Part shown: one piece after another, positions 23,444-31,545 of the stretch | Layout of the letters: every line of letters starts with the position of its first letter | How positions within the stretch are numbered: the first letter of the stretch is position 1 | Notes under the pieces: generated by a model | The model's input: only the letters and a program-made list of their open reading frames with translations | Databases searched by the model: none | Told to the model about the DNA's origin: nothing | Assembly (NCBI GenBank): GCA_944359705.1 | Contig: CALVSZ010000004.1 | Location: 1-32,636, forward strand | DNA: 32,636 nucleotides | Source: an uncultured Bacilli bacterium | GTDB lineage: Bacteria; Bacillota_I; Bacilli_A; RF39; UBA660 | Reading direction: 5' to 3' | Program-made: the position numbers and the translations under genes

Positions 23444-24591
23444 TTATATTATTTTTTTAATAATTTGTTTAAATTTTTTTATCACTCTTTTATGTAATGG
23501 CAAATTGTGTACATATTTCTTTACCAAATAATTAATTGGTTTTTCTTCTAAATCATTAAAAAAATCTTTTCTTTTTTTAGGATAGTTACCAGAATACAAT
23601 AGCGAAGGATTGTGGCATGTTATTTCTTCTAAATTACATTCTTTATATTTTATTTTATCACTTATTTTTTTTAATATTTCATTTCCTTTATTACTATTGA
23701 TAATAATTGCTGACACTCCCTTGTTATCGTACATTTCAGGATAAAAGTTTTTTATTCCCCAAAAATCTCCTAAAGTAATATCTGAATATTTATTCCCCAA
23801 TTTAAAATTACAATTGTAGCAACTCTCTCTTAATGCAATATCTGACAAAAATAATTTCATGTAATCATTCTTACGTGCTAAATTAGATATTTTTTTATTT
23901 TTAAATATTAGAGTATTAGAATATGTATCCCACCCTGTAATTTTATCTCTAAAATTATAATTAATTAATGTGTCGTTATATTTTTTTCCATTTCTTTTAT
24001 ATATTTTCCGAACAATTTAGGGCTAGGAACGCCATGGCAAAATAGATCTAAACATATAAGATTATCATTATTATATTTTAAAAAACTTTTTAACCCAGCA
24101 ACTTGACAAGGTGTTCCAACAAACAATATTTTCTTTGACTTTATATTAGATCTTATAAATTTAAAAATATCATTTAAATCACTTTCTAAATATTTGGAAC
24201 CTTTTAATTTATTTATATCACTTATGTTATTAATATACTTATGAATAAGTTTGTTTTGATTATTAAAACAAGCACCAATTACTATACCATTTTGATTAAT
24301 TACTTCTTCTGCTATTAATTCAAATATACTACCTGATGATGCATTATTCATTCTTGATATATCACTTTTGTTATAACCAACATAACACTTATTAATTGAA
24401 TAATTTTCTGTTGAATTTAATACAGGGCAATTTTTTTTGCACAAACCACAATTTACACATTTATCTTCATCTATAATTGGACGTTTAAATCCTTCTTCGT
24501 CTAAAACCATTGATATAGCATTTTTAGGACAAATATTATAACATGCTGTACATCCGCAGCAATTATTTTTATTTTCTAAAATATTTTTCAT
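23444..24591 (-). pseudogene. F420-hydrogenase-beta-like Fe-S protein of polysaccharide clusters, frameshifted
   Basis: Two frames make one gene. The first (from the ATG at 24591) has two 4Fe-4S motifs, CCGCTACYNICP and CVNCGLCKKNCPV, then VGTPCQVAGLKSFL and FCHGVPSP, and stops at 23965 (TAA). The second frame covers 23444-23860 and reads back without stop to about 23987 as YNDTLINYNFRDKITGWDTYS, ending with SCYNCNFKLGNKYSDITLGDFWG. The family has KYG..VNFRDK.TGW at that place. Adding one base to the T7 run at 23981-23987 (A7 on the coding strand) restores a single 382-residue protein. Such proteins (FrhB-like) accompany polysaccharide pyruvyl transferases, and one is next but one upstream here. 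The role may be reductive modification; it is not known. Either real decay, slippage control or an assembly error. Confidence 0.85.
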
Positions 24592-24593
24592 AT

Positions 24594-26117
24594 TTAACCT
24601 CTTAATAATTTTAATTTTTTTAATGTATTAATAACTAACTTTTTTTCATAATTATTCATTGAAAAGTTATATGCAATTATAGTATAAATAATTGTATATA
24701 AGAGTGCATATATAATTATATTAATAAAACTATTATAACCATACAAATTCATTACAATTAATATTATTATAATTGGAATAATTAAAGGTAGTATGAGTTT
24801 AACAATTTCTTTCCAAAATTTAAATATATTTATTTTAACTTTTTTATAATAATATATATTCATAATTATTATGTTTCCTAATATTAATGATATAGAAGTT
24901 CCTATTGCGCTTCCAATTCCATCATATAATTTTGCTAAAGGAATACTTACCACTATATTTAGAATTGCAATAAAAACTAATAATACTGCTCTAAATTTAT
25001 GCATATTTTTAGCTTGCATAATACTTAATCCCAAGTTTTGAATTAAAGGTATGGATAACGGAATAATTAAAATTAGTGCAATGTAATAAGCTTCTTCAAA
25101 ATTATTCCCAGCCCACCACATTATAAATTCTTTACCAAATAATACTAATCCACTAACCATCAAAAATATTACAAAGCATTGCATTCTACCTACTTTAATC
25201 ATTTCATTTGTAAGTTCATCAGGAGAGGCATTTTTGGCTACCATTTTACTCATTTTTGGCAATAAAACACTACTTATTGCCGTTGATAGATTTACAAATA
25301 ATTGATTAAGTTGACTTGCCACTGCATATACTGATACCGCAATTGTTCCAGATACAGCACCTAAAATAAATTGATCTAAACTCCAATTAATTTTATCTAC
25401 GATTACTCCTAAACAAATAAAGAATGAATAACTAAATATAGTTATAAATAATTTTTTATCAAATCCTTGGAATTTAATTTTAAGTTTAATTTTTTTCTTG
25501 CAATATATATAATTTGAAATTAATACAAAAATATTAGCACAAGTTATTACAATACACATTGTTATTGATCTATATCCTAAAAATAATAAAGGAATCATTA
25601 ATAAAGGCTTTAAAATAGTATTTAATATAGACATTATTTTTTGAAAAGTAAATTGTTCATATGCACTGATTATTGAAGAAAAAATGCTAAATGGGAAAGT
25701 TATGGCCAAATTAAAAGACAATATTAATAACATTATTTTCATCTTAATCAATTCAATGTTGGTCATAGTATCACCAAAAAGACTTGTTGATGAAAAAAAT
25801 AAAACTAATCCCAAACTTCCAGCAATTAAACCTATTATACAAAATATAGCAAAAAACATACCATGAAGTTTTTGTTCTTCTTTATATTTTTTTTGTTCCC
25901 GATATTTTGCAGTATATACTATTATAGCATTCCCAAATCCTAAATCTAAGACTGTTAAGTACCCTATTATTGAAGAAACTAGAGAATATAATCCATATTC
26001 ACTTTGACCTAACATTCTTATTAATAATGGTGTATATAATAATTGTACTATAGTACTTATTATTATAGATACATATGATAATATAGCCCCCCTTTTTCTT
26101 TCAATACTGTCATTCAT
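24594..26117 (-). CDS. Wzx-type polysaccharide flippase
   Basis: 507 residues with 12-14 hydrophobic helices, of the MATE-like polysaccharide transporter (MOP) superfamily. The N-terminus (RGAILSYVSIIISTIVQLLYTPLLIRMLGQ-like, then SEYGLYSLV) is typical of Wzx/RfbX proteins, as is the later SSVLLPKMSKMV. It would flip the undecaprenyl-linked repeat unit outward. The start has only a weak AGTGATT site and is 2 bases from the pyruvyl transferase stop. It lies between that gene and the Fe-S protein gene. Substrate specificity cannot be read from sequence. Confidence 0.9.
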   Translation of the reverse strand: MNDSIERKRGAILSYVSIIISTIVQLLYTPLLIRMLGQSEYGLYSLVSSIIGYLTVLDLGFGNAIIVYTAKYREQKKYKEEQKLHGMFFAIFCIIGLIAGSLGLVLFFSSTSLFGDTMTNIELIKMKIMLLILSFNLAITFPFSIFSSIISAYEQFTFQKIMSILNTILKPLLMIPLLFLGYRSITMCIVITCANIFVLISNYIYCKKKIKLKIKFQGFDKKLFITIFSYSFFICLGVIVDKINWSLDQFILGAVSGTIAVSVYAVASQLNQLFVNLSTAISSVLLPKMSKMVAKNASPDELTNEMIKVGRMQCFVIFLMVSGLVLFGKEFIMWWAGNNFEEAYYIALILIIPLSIPLIQNLGLSIMQAKNMHKFRAVLLVFIAILNIVVSIPLAKLYDGIGSAIGTSISLILGNIIIMNIYYYKKVKINIFKFWKEIVKLILPLIIPIIIILIVMNLYGYNSFINIIIYALLYTIIYTIIAYNFSMNNYEKKLVINTLKKLKLLRG

Positions 26118-26119
26118 TA

Positions 26120-27199
26120 CTAATCACTATCCTTAATATCTAATGCTTTTTCCAAAAATTCAAATGCCTTTTTCCTTTCTTGCTCTAATATTTTGAAAGC
26201 CTCTATATAATTACATTTCAAATCATTTTTAGTTATTTTTCCTTTATATTTTCTTTCTTCTAATTTAAATTTAGAAAGTAATGTGTCAATTCTAGAATTC
26301 ATACTTACATTATTATCTTCTCTATCATATACTAAAAAAGGTGTATTATATAAAATTGCAAATACGGAAGAATGAAAAGAGTCTGTACAAATTAGAAATG
26401 CGTTTTTTTCTAAAAATAAAAATTCACTAGGACCGCATTCAAAAAAAGGATCATTTTTATCCAAAAGATTTATAACATCACAATTATTTTCTTTTGCTAC
26501 TTTATTTATTATTTTTTTTCTTTCATCTGAAAGCGCCCCTAAAAAATAAGTTAATATATATTTATTAGATTTTAACATTCTTGGTCTTTTAGATACCTTA
26601 TCCCACTCTTCAGCTGTCAATAACATTGTAGGATCTACTAATACTTCTATATCTTTTCTTCCTGTTAATTCTTCTACTATTTCCTTACCACGTTCTTCTC
26701 TTACTGAAATATAATTTAATTTTTTTAATCCTTTTGTATATTCTGCATGTGTTTCATTTGGGACATTTTCAACTCCAAAACTTGCTGCAAATGCTATTTT
26801 TGTTTTATTAATCACAAAATCTAGGTATTTAAAGTTTCCAACTAAGCCAAAATTTGGGTTCCACACTTGATCACTCCCAACTATAAAATAATTGTATTTT
26901 TTTAATAAATTAATATTTTTTTGAAATGGGCAATAATATTTTCTGGTTACTTTTAATTTTTTTTCAAACTTTTTAAAATTATTATTTAAATAATTAGGAT
27001 TAGGAAAAACAAACCTAAAAATTTTTTTTATAATATTAATTAAATTCTTGGGTTTCTTCTTTTTAGAATTAGAATTCCTTATTATTTTTACATATAAGCC
27101 TAAATTAGTGCATATATATTGAATTGCATAAACTTGTAATTTATTTCCAAAGTTAAAATTAGAATATAAACTAAAAACACTTACTTTTTTTGTTTCCAT
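26120..27199 (-). CDS. Polysaccharide pyruvyl transferase family protein
   Basis: 359 residues of the WcaK/CsaB/PS_pyruv_trans family. The N-terminal SLYSNFNFGNKLQVYAIQ matches the family start (GNxGNxLQ), then VGSDQVWNP, and AASFGVENVP, and later ICTDSFHSSVFAILYNTPF with the substrate-side His. Such enzymes add ketal pyruvate from PEP to a sugar. The start follows AAGGTGAA and overlaps the upstream GT2 gene by 19 bases. The C-terminus (EERKYKGKITKNDL) is normal. Stop TAG. The recipient sugar is unknown. Confidence 0.9.
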   Translation of the reverse strand: METKKVSVFSLYSNFNFGNKLQVYAIQYICTNLGLYVKIIRNSNSKKKKPKNLINIIKKIFRFVFPNPNYLNNNFKKFEKKLKVTRKYYCPFQKNINLLKKYNYFIVGSDQVWNPNFGLVGNFKYLDFVINKTKIAFAASFGVENVPNETHAEYTKGLKKLNYISVREERGKEIVEELTGRKDIEVLVDPTMLLTAEEWDKVSKRPRMLKSNKYILTYFLGALSDERKKIINKVAKENNCDVINLLDKNDPFFECGPSEFLFLEKNAFLICTDSFHSSVFAILYNTPFLVYDREDNNVSMNSRIDTLLSKFKLEERKYKGKITKNDLKCNYIEAFKILEQERKKAFEFLEKALDIKDSD

Positions 27200-28206
27200 T
27201 TTTTCACCTTAATCTTTTTTAGTTTGAATATAATTAATAATAAATAGGGATGACATTTTTTTATAAAATATAATTGCAATTTTATATGAAATGATAAATT
27301 AAATTTATTTAAGTTTATTAAAACATCATTATCATTAATAATGGAACTAATATTTCTTACATATTCGACAAATTCTTTTCTATTTTTATTAATTGTGTAT
27401 ATTAAATTAACATAATTAAGAACGATAATAGAATGCGAACAATTCACATCATCTATTAAATTTTTTAAATTTTTTGACAATAGAATATCTCTTAATTTTA
27501 AATTTGCTTTTAATATATCATTAATATTTCTTTTATAATATATATGAGATTTTGTTACGCTAAATTCATTTTGATAATAATTATACGTAGGTATATCTAT
27601 TAACAAAATCTTATCAATTTCTAACAGCAATTTTATAAAAAAACATTCGTCTTCAAGCATTCCTATATCAGTATCAAAAACAATTTCATTAATTTTGGAT
27701 TTATTTATTAGTAACAAACAAACAAAATTGTTTTCAATTCCATTTATTAGTGATGGTATTAAACTATTTAAAATATCAGACTTATTGTATAAACCAGTCT
27801 TAATTTGATATTTTCTAAATATTCTACTGTTATCCATAGCAATGTAGTAAGTAGTCCTAACTACATCAACATTATTTTTTTCCAAGCTATTGACCATTGT
27901 TTCAATAGCATTTTCTTCTAACCAATCGTCAGAGTCGACAAACGTTATATATTTTCCATTTGATTTCTCTATTCCATAATTTCTACTATCAGATACTCCA
28001 GTATTTTTTTTATGATAAATTTTTATTCTTTTATCTTTATTAGCAACTTTATCATATGATTTTTTATATTCATTTTTAGAACCATCATTAATTAATAATA
28101 TTTCTATATTATTATAAGTTTGTTTTAATAGCGATGATACACATCTTTCTAAATATTCACTATTTTGATTATAAATTGGAACAATTATTGAAACCTTATT
28201 CTCCAT
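27181..28206 (-). CDS. Family 2 glycosyltransferase
   Basis: 341 residues. The N-terminal GT-A domain is clear: VSIIVPIYNQN, LLINDGSKN, KNTGVSDSRNYGIE and the DxD-type FVDSDDW. The C-terminal half is more variable and ends in a basic KLKKIKVKKWKQKK stretch that could associate with the membrane. It transfers a sugar from a nucleotide sugar to the growing lipid-linked unit. I start at the ATG at 28206 (AAAGGTGA before it); an in-frame GTG three codons earlier is less likely. It overlaps the GT4 gene by 11 bases. Confidence 0.92.
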   Translation of the reverse strand: MENKVSIIVPIYNQNSEYLERCVSSLLKQTYNNIEILLINDGSKNEYKKSYDKVANKDKRIKIYHKKNTGVSDSRNYGIEKSNGKYITFVDSDDWLEENAIETMVNSLEKNNVDVVRTTYYIAMDNSRIFRKYQIKTGLYNKSDILNSLIPSLINGIENNFVCLLLINKSKINEIVFDTDIGMLEDECFFIKLLLEIDKILLIDIPTYNYYQNEFSVTKSHIYYKRNINDILKANLKLRDILLSKNLKNLIDDVNCSHSIIVLNYVNLIYTINKNRKEFVEYVRNISSIINDNDVLINLNKFNLSFHIKLQLYFIKKCHPYLLLIIFKLKKIKVKKWKQKK

Positions 28207-29293
28207 CACATTCACCTTTATATATTTTTACTAATTTTGATATTACATTATCAATGTTATATTTACTATCTTCTAAAATTAACTTAGAATTTTTTCTTTT
28301 GTTATTTAAACTGATTGCTGTTTTTGCCCATTTTAAAGCTCCGTCTTTCAAAGATAAAAAATGTATATATTCTGTAAGTTGTATCTCCTTAGATACATTA
28401 TTACTTACTAATATTGGAACACCATTAGCTTGAACTTCAACTAAAGTTAGAGGCAAACCTTCATATAATGATGGAAATATAAAAACATCAAATGCATTTA
28501 AAATCTTATTAACATCTCTACGATTCCCCAAAAAAATTACTTTGTTTTCTAAATTCTTTTTTACTGTGATTTTCTTTATTTCATCTTGCAAATCGCCACT
28601 ACCAACTAAAATTAACTTAGAATCTTGCCTAATAGTTAAAATTTTTTCAAAAATTTCTAACAAGAAAGTATGATTTTTGGGATAATCAAATCTACCGATA
28701 TGACCAATAACAAATTCATCTTTATTTAATTTAAGTTTCTCTCTATATATTTTTCTAACTTTATTATCGTAATAAAATTCTTTAACATTTATTCCGTTTT
28801 CAATAATTTCAAAACATTTATTACCAAATAAAGATTTACCAGCTTCAGTACTACATGCAATTCTTTTAGTTGATAAATTATTTATTAATATTCTAGAAAT
28901 GTTCCATTTTATTCTTTTAAAAACATTATCTTTTTTTAACCCATAAGTAGTATGAGAATGAACAATTCTTATTTTTACCTTCGCCATTTTAGCCGCTATC
29001 ATAACATAAGCAGAATTAAAATAAGTATGACAATGAACAACATCTATTTTTTCTTCTTTTATTACTTTATATATTTCATTTATATGCTTAAATAAATTAA
29101 CTTTATTAGGATTAGAAATTTTTATAATCTTATAATTCATCTTCAATAGTTCGTCTTCATAATCAAATTTATAGTTATTATAAGTTAGAAATATGAATTG
29201 GACATCTTTTTCTTTTATATTTCGGCATATATTCATTAAAAAATTTTCTATTCCCCCAATATCCATTTTATAATTAACTTGTAAAACTCGCAT
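28196..29293 (-). CDS. Family 4 glycosyltransferase (GT-B)
   Basis: 365 residues. The N-terminal half has GGIENFLMNICRNI and the VVHCHTYFNSAYV patch; the C-terminal half has FVIGHIGRFDYPKNHTFLLE and the nucleotide-sugar motif FPSLYEGLPLTLVEVQANG with the E-x7-E pair. This matches capsule/exopolysaccharide GT4 enzymes such as EpsF. It adds a sugar to the lipid-linked intermediate in the cytosol. The start follows TAGGTT, 8 bases past the polymerase stop. It overlaps the GT2 gene. Confidence 0.92.
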   Translation of the reverse strand: MRVLQVNYKMDIGGIENFLMNICRNIKEKDVQFIFLTYNNYKFDYEDELLKMNYKIIKISNPNKVNLFKHINEIYKVIKEEKIDVVHCHTYFNSAYVMIAAKMAKVKIRIVHSHTTYGLKKDNVFKRIKWNISRILINNLSTKRIACSTEAGKSLFGNKCFEIIENGINVKEFYYDNKVRKIYREKLKLNKDEFVIGHIGRFDYPKNHTFLLEIFEKILTIRQDSKLILVGSGDLQDEIKKITVKKNLENKVIFLGNRRDVNKILNAFDVFIFPSLYEGLPLTLVEVQANGVPILVSNNVSKEIQLTEYIHFLSLKDGALKWAKTAISLNNKRKNSKLILEDSKYNIDNVISKLVKIYKGECDGE

Positions 29294-29301
29294 CTTTTAA
29301 C

Positions 29302-30462
29302 CTACTTTCTAAAAATTGTTATAATATTTTTGAAAATGCCATAATTAAACAAAGTACCAAAATCTTGATTTTTAAACAACATATACATATACACAAAATA
29401 TATTAAAGTTAAAATAATAATTCCAAATATAATTAATAATCTTAATTTTGTAAATTTTTTAAAAGCATCTATCATTGGCACAATTCCAATAAATTGCAAA
29501 AGCATAATAAACCTTATCATTACTATAGATTGTGGTAATACGCTTAATATACAAGTCGATAATAAAATTATAAAGCCATTAATATTATCTATTTTATTTC
29601 GTTCTTTTTGAATTAATAAACAAACTATTATAACTATTAATTTAGTAATTTCTATAAGGAGTGGTGTGCCTCCATAAAAATTATACATATAATTATTTTG
29701 AAAATATGCGTTGTATAATTGTTCTATTTTTTGAAAAAATTGTATATTTACTAGTGAATTTATTAAAGTTAATAAAAATGATGGCGCTATGCAAATTAAA
29801 ATCGAAATAATAATACTTTTTAAATTTAGTTTATTTTTAAATATTTTATATATTATTAATATTATTGTAGGAAATATCATTGAATTATGAAACAATAGTG
29901 CAATAAAATATAGTAAATAGCATATCTTTTTATTATATTTTTTAATGTAATCCAAGTAAAGTGATAATGAAAATAATATAATTGCAATATAATTCCAAAG
30001 TCCACTTATAAAATTTAATGCATTAAATCCAAAAAAAGTAAATAAAGTAATAATTATAAAAGGAAATATATTAATACTTGTATTTTTTCTATAATCATGA
30101 ATAATATAAAATATTATAGTATAACCAATTGCAGTTATAAAAAATTGCAAAATATCTACATTTTTTGTGAAAGAAATAATATAACTAATTAATAATGGCA
30201 AAAATTCACGATCAATTAATTTTAATGAAGAAATAAAATATGTTAAGTCTTTACCAATATAATTTTCTACTATTAAATGATGCCTATATAAATCATAATC
30301 CTGAGGAGGAATAAAATAATATGCAATAATACCTAAAGCTATACCTAATAATAAAGAATATAGCACACTATTTTTTTTGGCATCAAATAAGTAAAAAAAC
30401 AGTACAAACGCAACCCCAACTATTGGTAAAAGGGAAAATATTCCCAATGTAATTATTACCAT
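29302..30462 (-). CDS. EpsG/Wzy-like polysaccharide polymerase
   Basis: 386 residues with about ten hydrophobic helices. A large extracellular stretch near YYFIPPQDYDLYRHHLIVEN and the segment ALLFHNSMIFPTIILIIYK match the EpsG family of O-antigen/capsule polymerases. It would link flipped repeat units outside the membrane. The start has GGAGTGAT before it. It is between the acyltransferase and the GT4 gene. Polymerases vary so much that only context plus the FHNSM pattern support it. Stop TAG. Confidence 0.82.
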   Translation of the reverse strand: MVIITLGIFSLLPIVGVAFVLFFYLFDAKKNSVLYSLLLGIALGIIAYYFIPPQDYDLYRHHLIVENYIGKDLTYFISSLKLIDREFLPLLISYIISFTKNVDILQFFITAIGYTIIFYIIHDYRKNTSINIFPFIIITLFTFFGFNALNFISGLWNYIAIILFSLSLYLDYIKKYNKKICYLLYFIALLFHNSMIFPTIILIIYKIFKNKLNLKSIIISILICIAPSFLLTLINSLVNIQFFQKIEQLYNAYFQNNYMYNFYGGTPLLIEITKLIVIIVCLLIQKERNKIDNINGFIILLSTCILSVLPQSIVMIRFIMLLQFIGIVPMIDAFKKFTKLRLLIIFGIIILTLIYFVYMYMLFKNQDFGTLFNYGIFKNIITIFRK

Positions 30463-30477
30463 AATATCACTCCAATT

Positions 30478-31530
30478 TTATATAAATTTATTATTTATTT
30501 TACTAACAATAACAGAATTTAGTTTTATTTTTTGATATATACATTTCATAATTTTGTCAATCAACGTACAACAAATATATATAATTAATAGTACCACTAT
30601 CATGTATATATATCCATACTTAAAATAAAATTTTGAAGTATTTAACATTTCATTCCATAATAAATTCCTAACAAATGGATTTTCATGAATAATATAAACT
30701 GCAAACGTTGATGACGAAAAAAACATAATTATTTTTTTTATTTTATCATTTACTTTAAAATCTGTATTTAACACTATCAAAAATAACAAAACGGAAGATA
30801 TATATGCAAATGGAAGATTATATTTCAATATATACATAAGTTTAGAAACACCACCAATTTTAAAAACAATAATTGAAATAATAATATATAAAACATTAAT
30901 AGCAATATATCCATATACAAAACAATTCTTCTTAAAGTTTATTTTATTAATTCTTATATAGCTACCCATTAAATATAAATTTAAAAACCAATATAAATAA
31001 TTAGCAGAATTCAAACTTACTGAATTATTAATTCCAATAGGTAATATGGAATTTATAATAAACAATATAATTAACAATAATTTAAATTTTTCTTTTGAAA
31101 TATTATTTATTAAAACATTCAAGAATGGAAATAACAAAATTAATAATATATATGCATTAAAAAACCAATATCTCTGAGTTATAAAAGGGAAAAATATGTA
31201 TATTAAATTTTTAATATTTAGTTCTATTTTATTTGTCAATAATAATATAAAACCAATAATTAATGAATAAACAAATATTTCTCCATATAGTTTTATTATT
31301 TTATTAATATCAAATTTACTTTTACATAAAAAATAACCACTTATTAAAATAAAAATATTTACTGCTACAATACACAAAACTTCTACCGAAATTGTTGAAA
31401 CACATAATAAATTTATTTTTTTAGGCATTTCATTTAATATATTGCCATGATAAAAAAAATGTAATATTAATATCATAATCATTGATACTATTCTTAATAT
31501 TTCTATGTTAACATTTTTTTCTTTTTTCAT
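30478..31530 (-). CDS. Acyltransferase 3 family membrane protein
   Basis: 350 residues with about ten hydrophobic helices. The N-terminus NVNIEILRIVSMIMILILHFFYH carries the family's R (in LRI) and H (in LHF), which bind the acyl donor side; TQRYWFFNAYILLILLFPF is another family patch. It would add an acetyl or similar group to a surface glycan. The start follows TTGGTGAA, shortly after the TagF-like gene. The acyl group and acceptor are unknown. Confidence 0.9.
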   Translation of the reverse strand: MKKEKNVNIEILRIVSMIMILILHFFYHGNILNEMPKKINLLCVSTISVEVLCIVAVNIFILISGYFLCKSKFDINKIIKLYGEIFVYSLIIGFILLLTNKIELNIKNLIYIFFPFITQRYWFFNAYILLILLFPFLNVLINNISKEKFKLLLIILFIINSILPIGINNSVSLNSANYLYWFLNLYLMGSYIRINKINFKKNCFVYGYIAINVLYIIISIIVFKIGGVSKLMYILKYNLPFAYISSVLLFLIVLNTDFKVNDKIKKIIMFFSSSTFAVYIIHENPFVRNLLWNEMLNTSKFYFKYGYIYMIVVLLIIYICCTLIDKIMKCIYQKIKLNSVIVSKINNKFI

Positions 31531-31545
31531 TTTTTCACCAACATT

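Noticed and set aside
23444-23860. A separate small gene starting at the ATG at 23860
   Set aside because: The frame runs on upstream of that ATG as conserved family sequence (FRDKITGW), and no ribosome site precedes the ATG. It is the second half of one broken gene.
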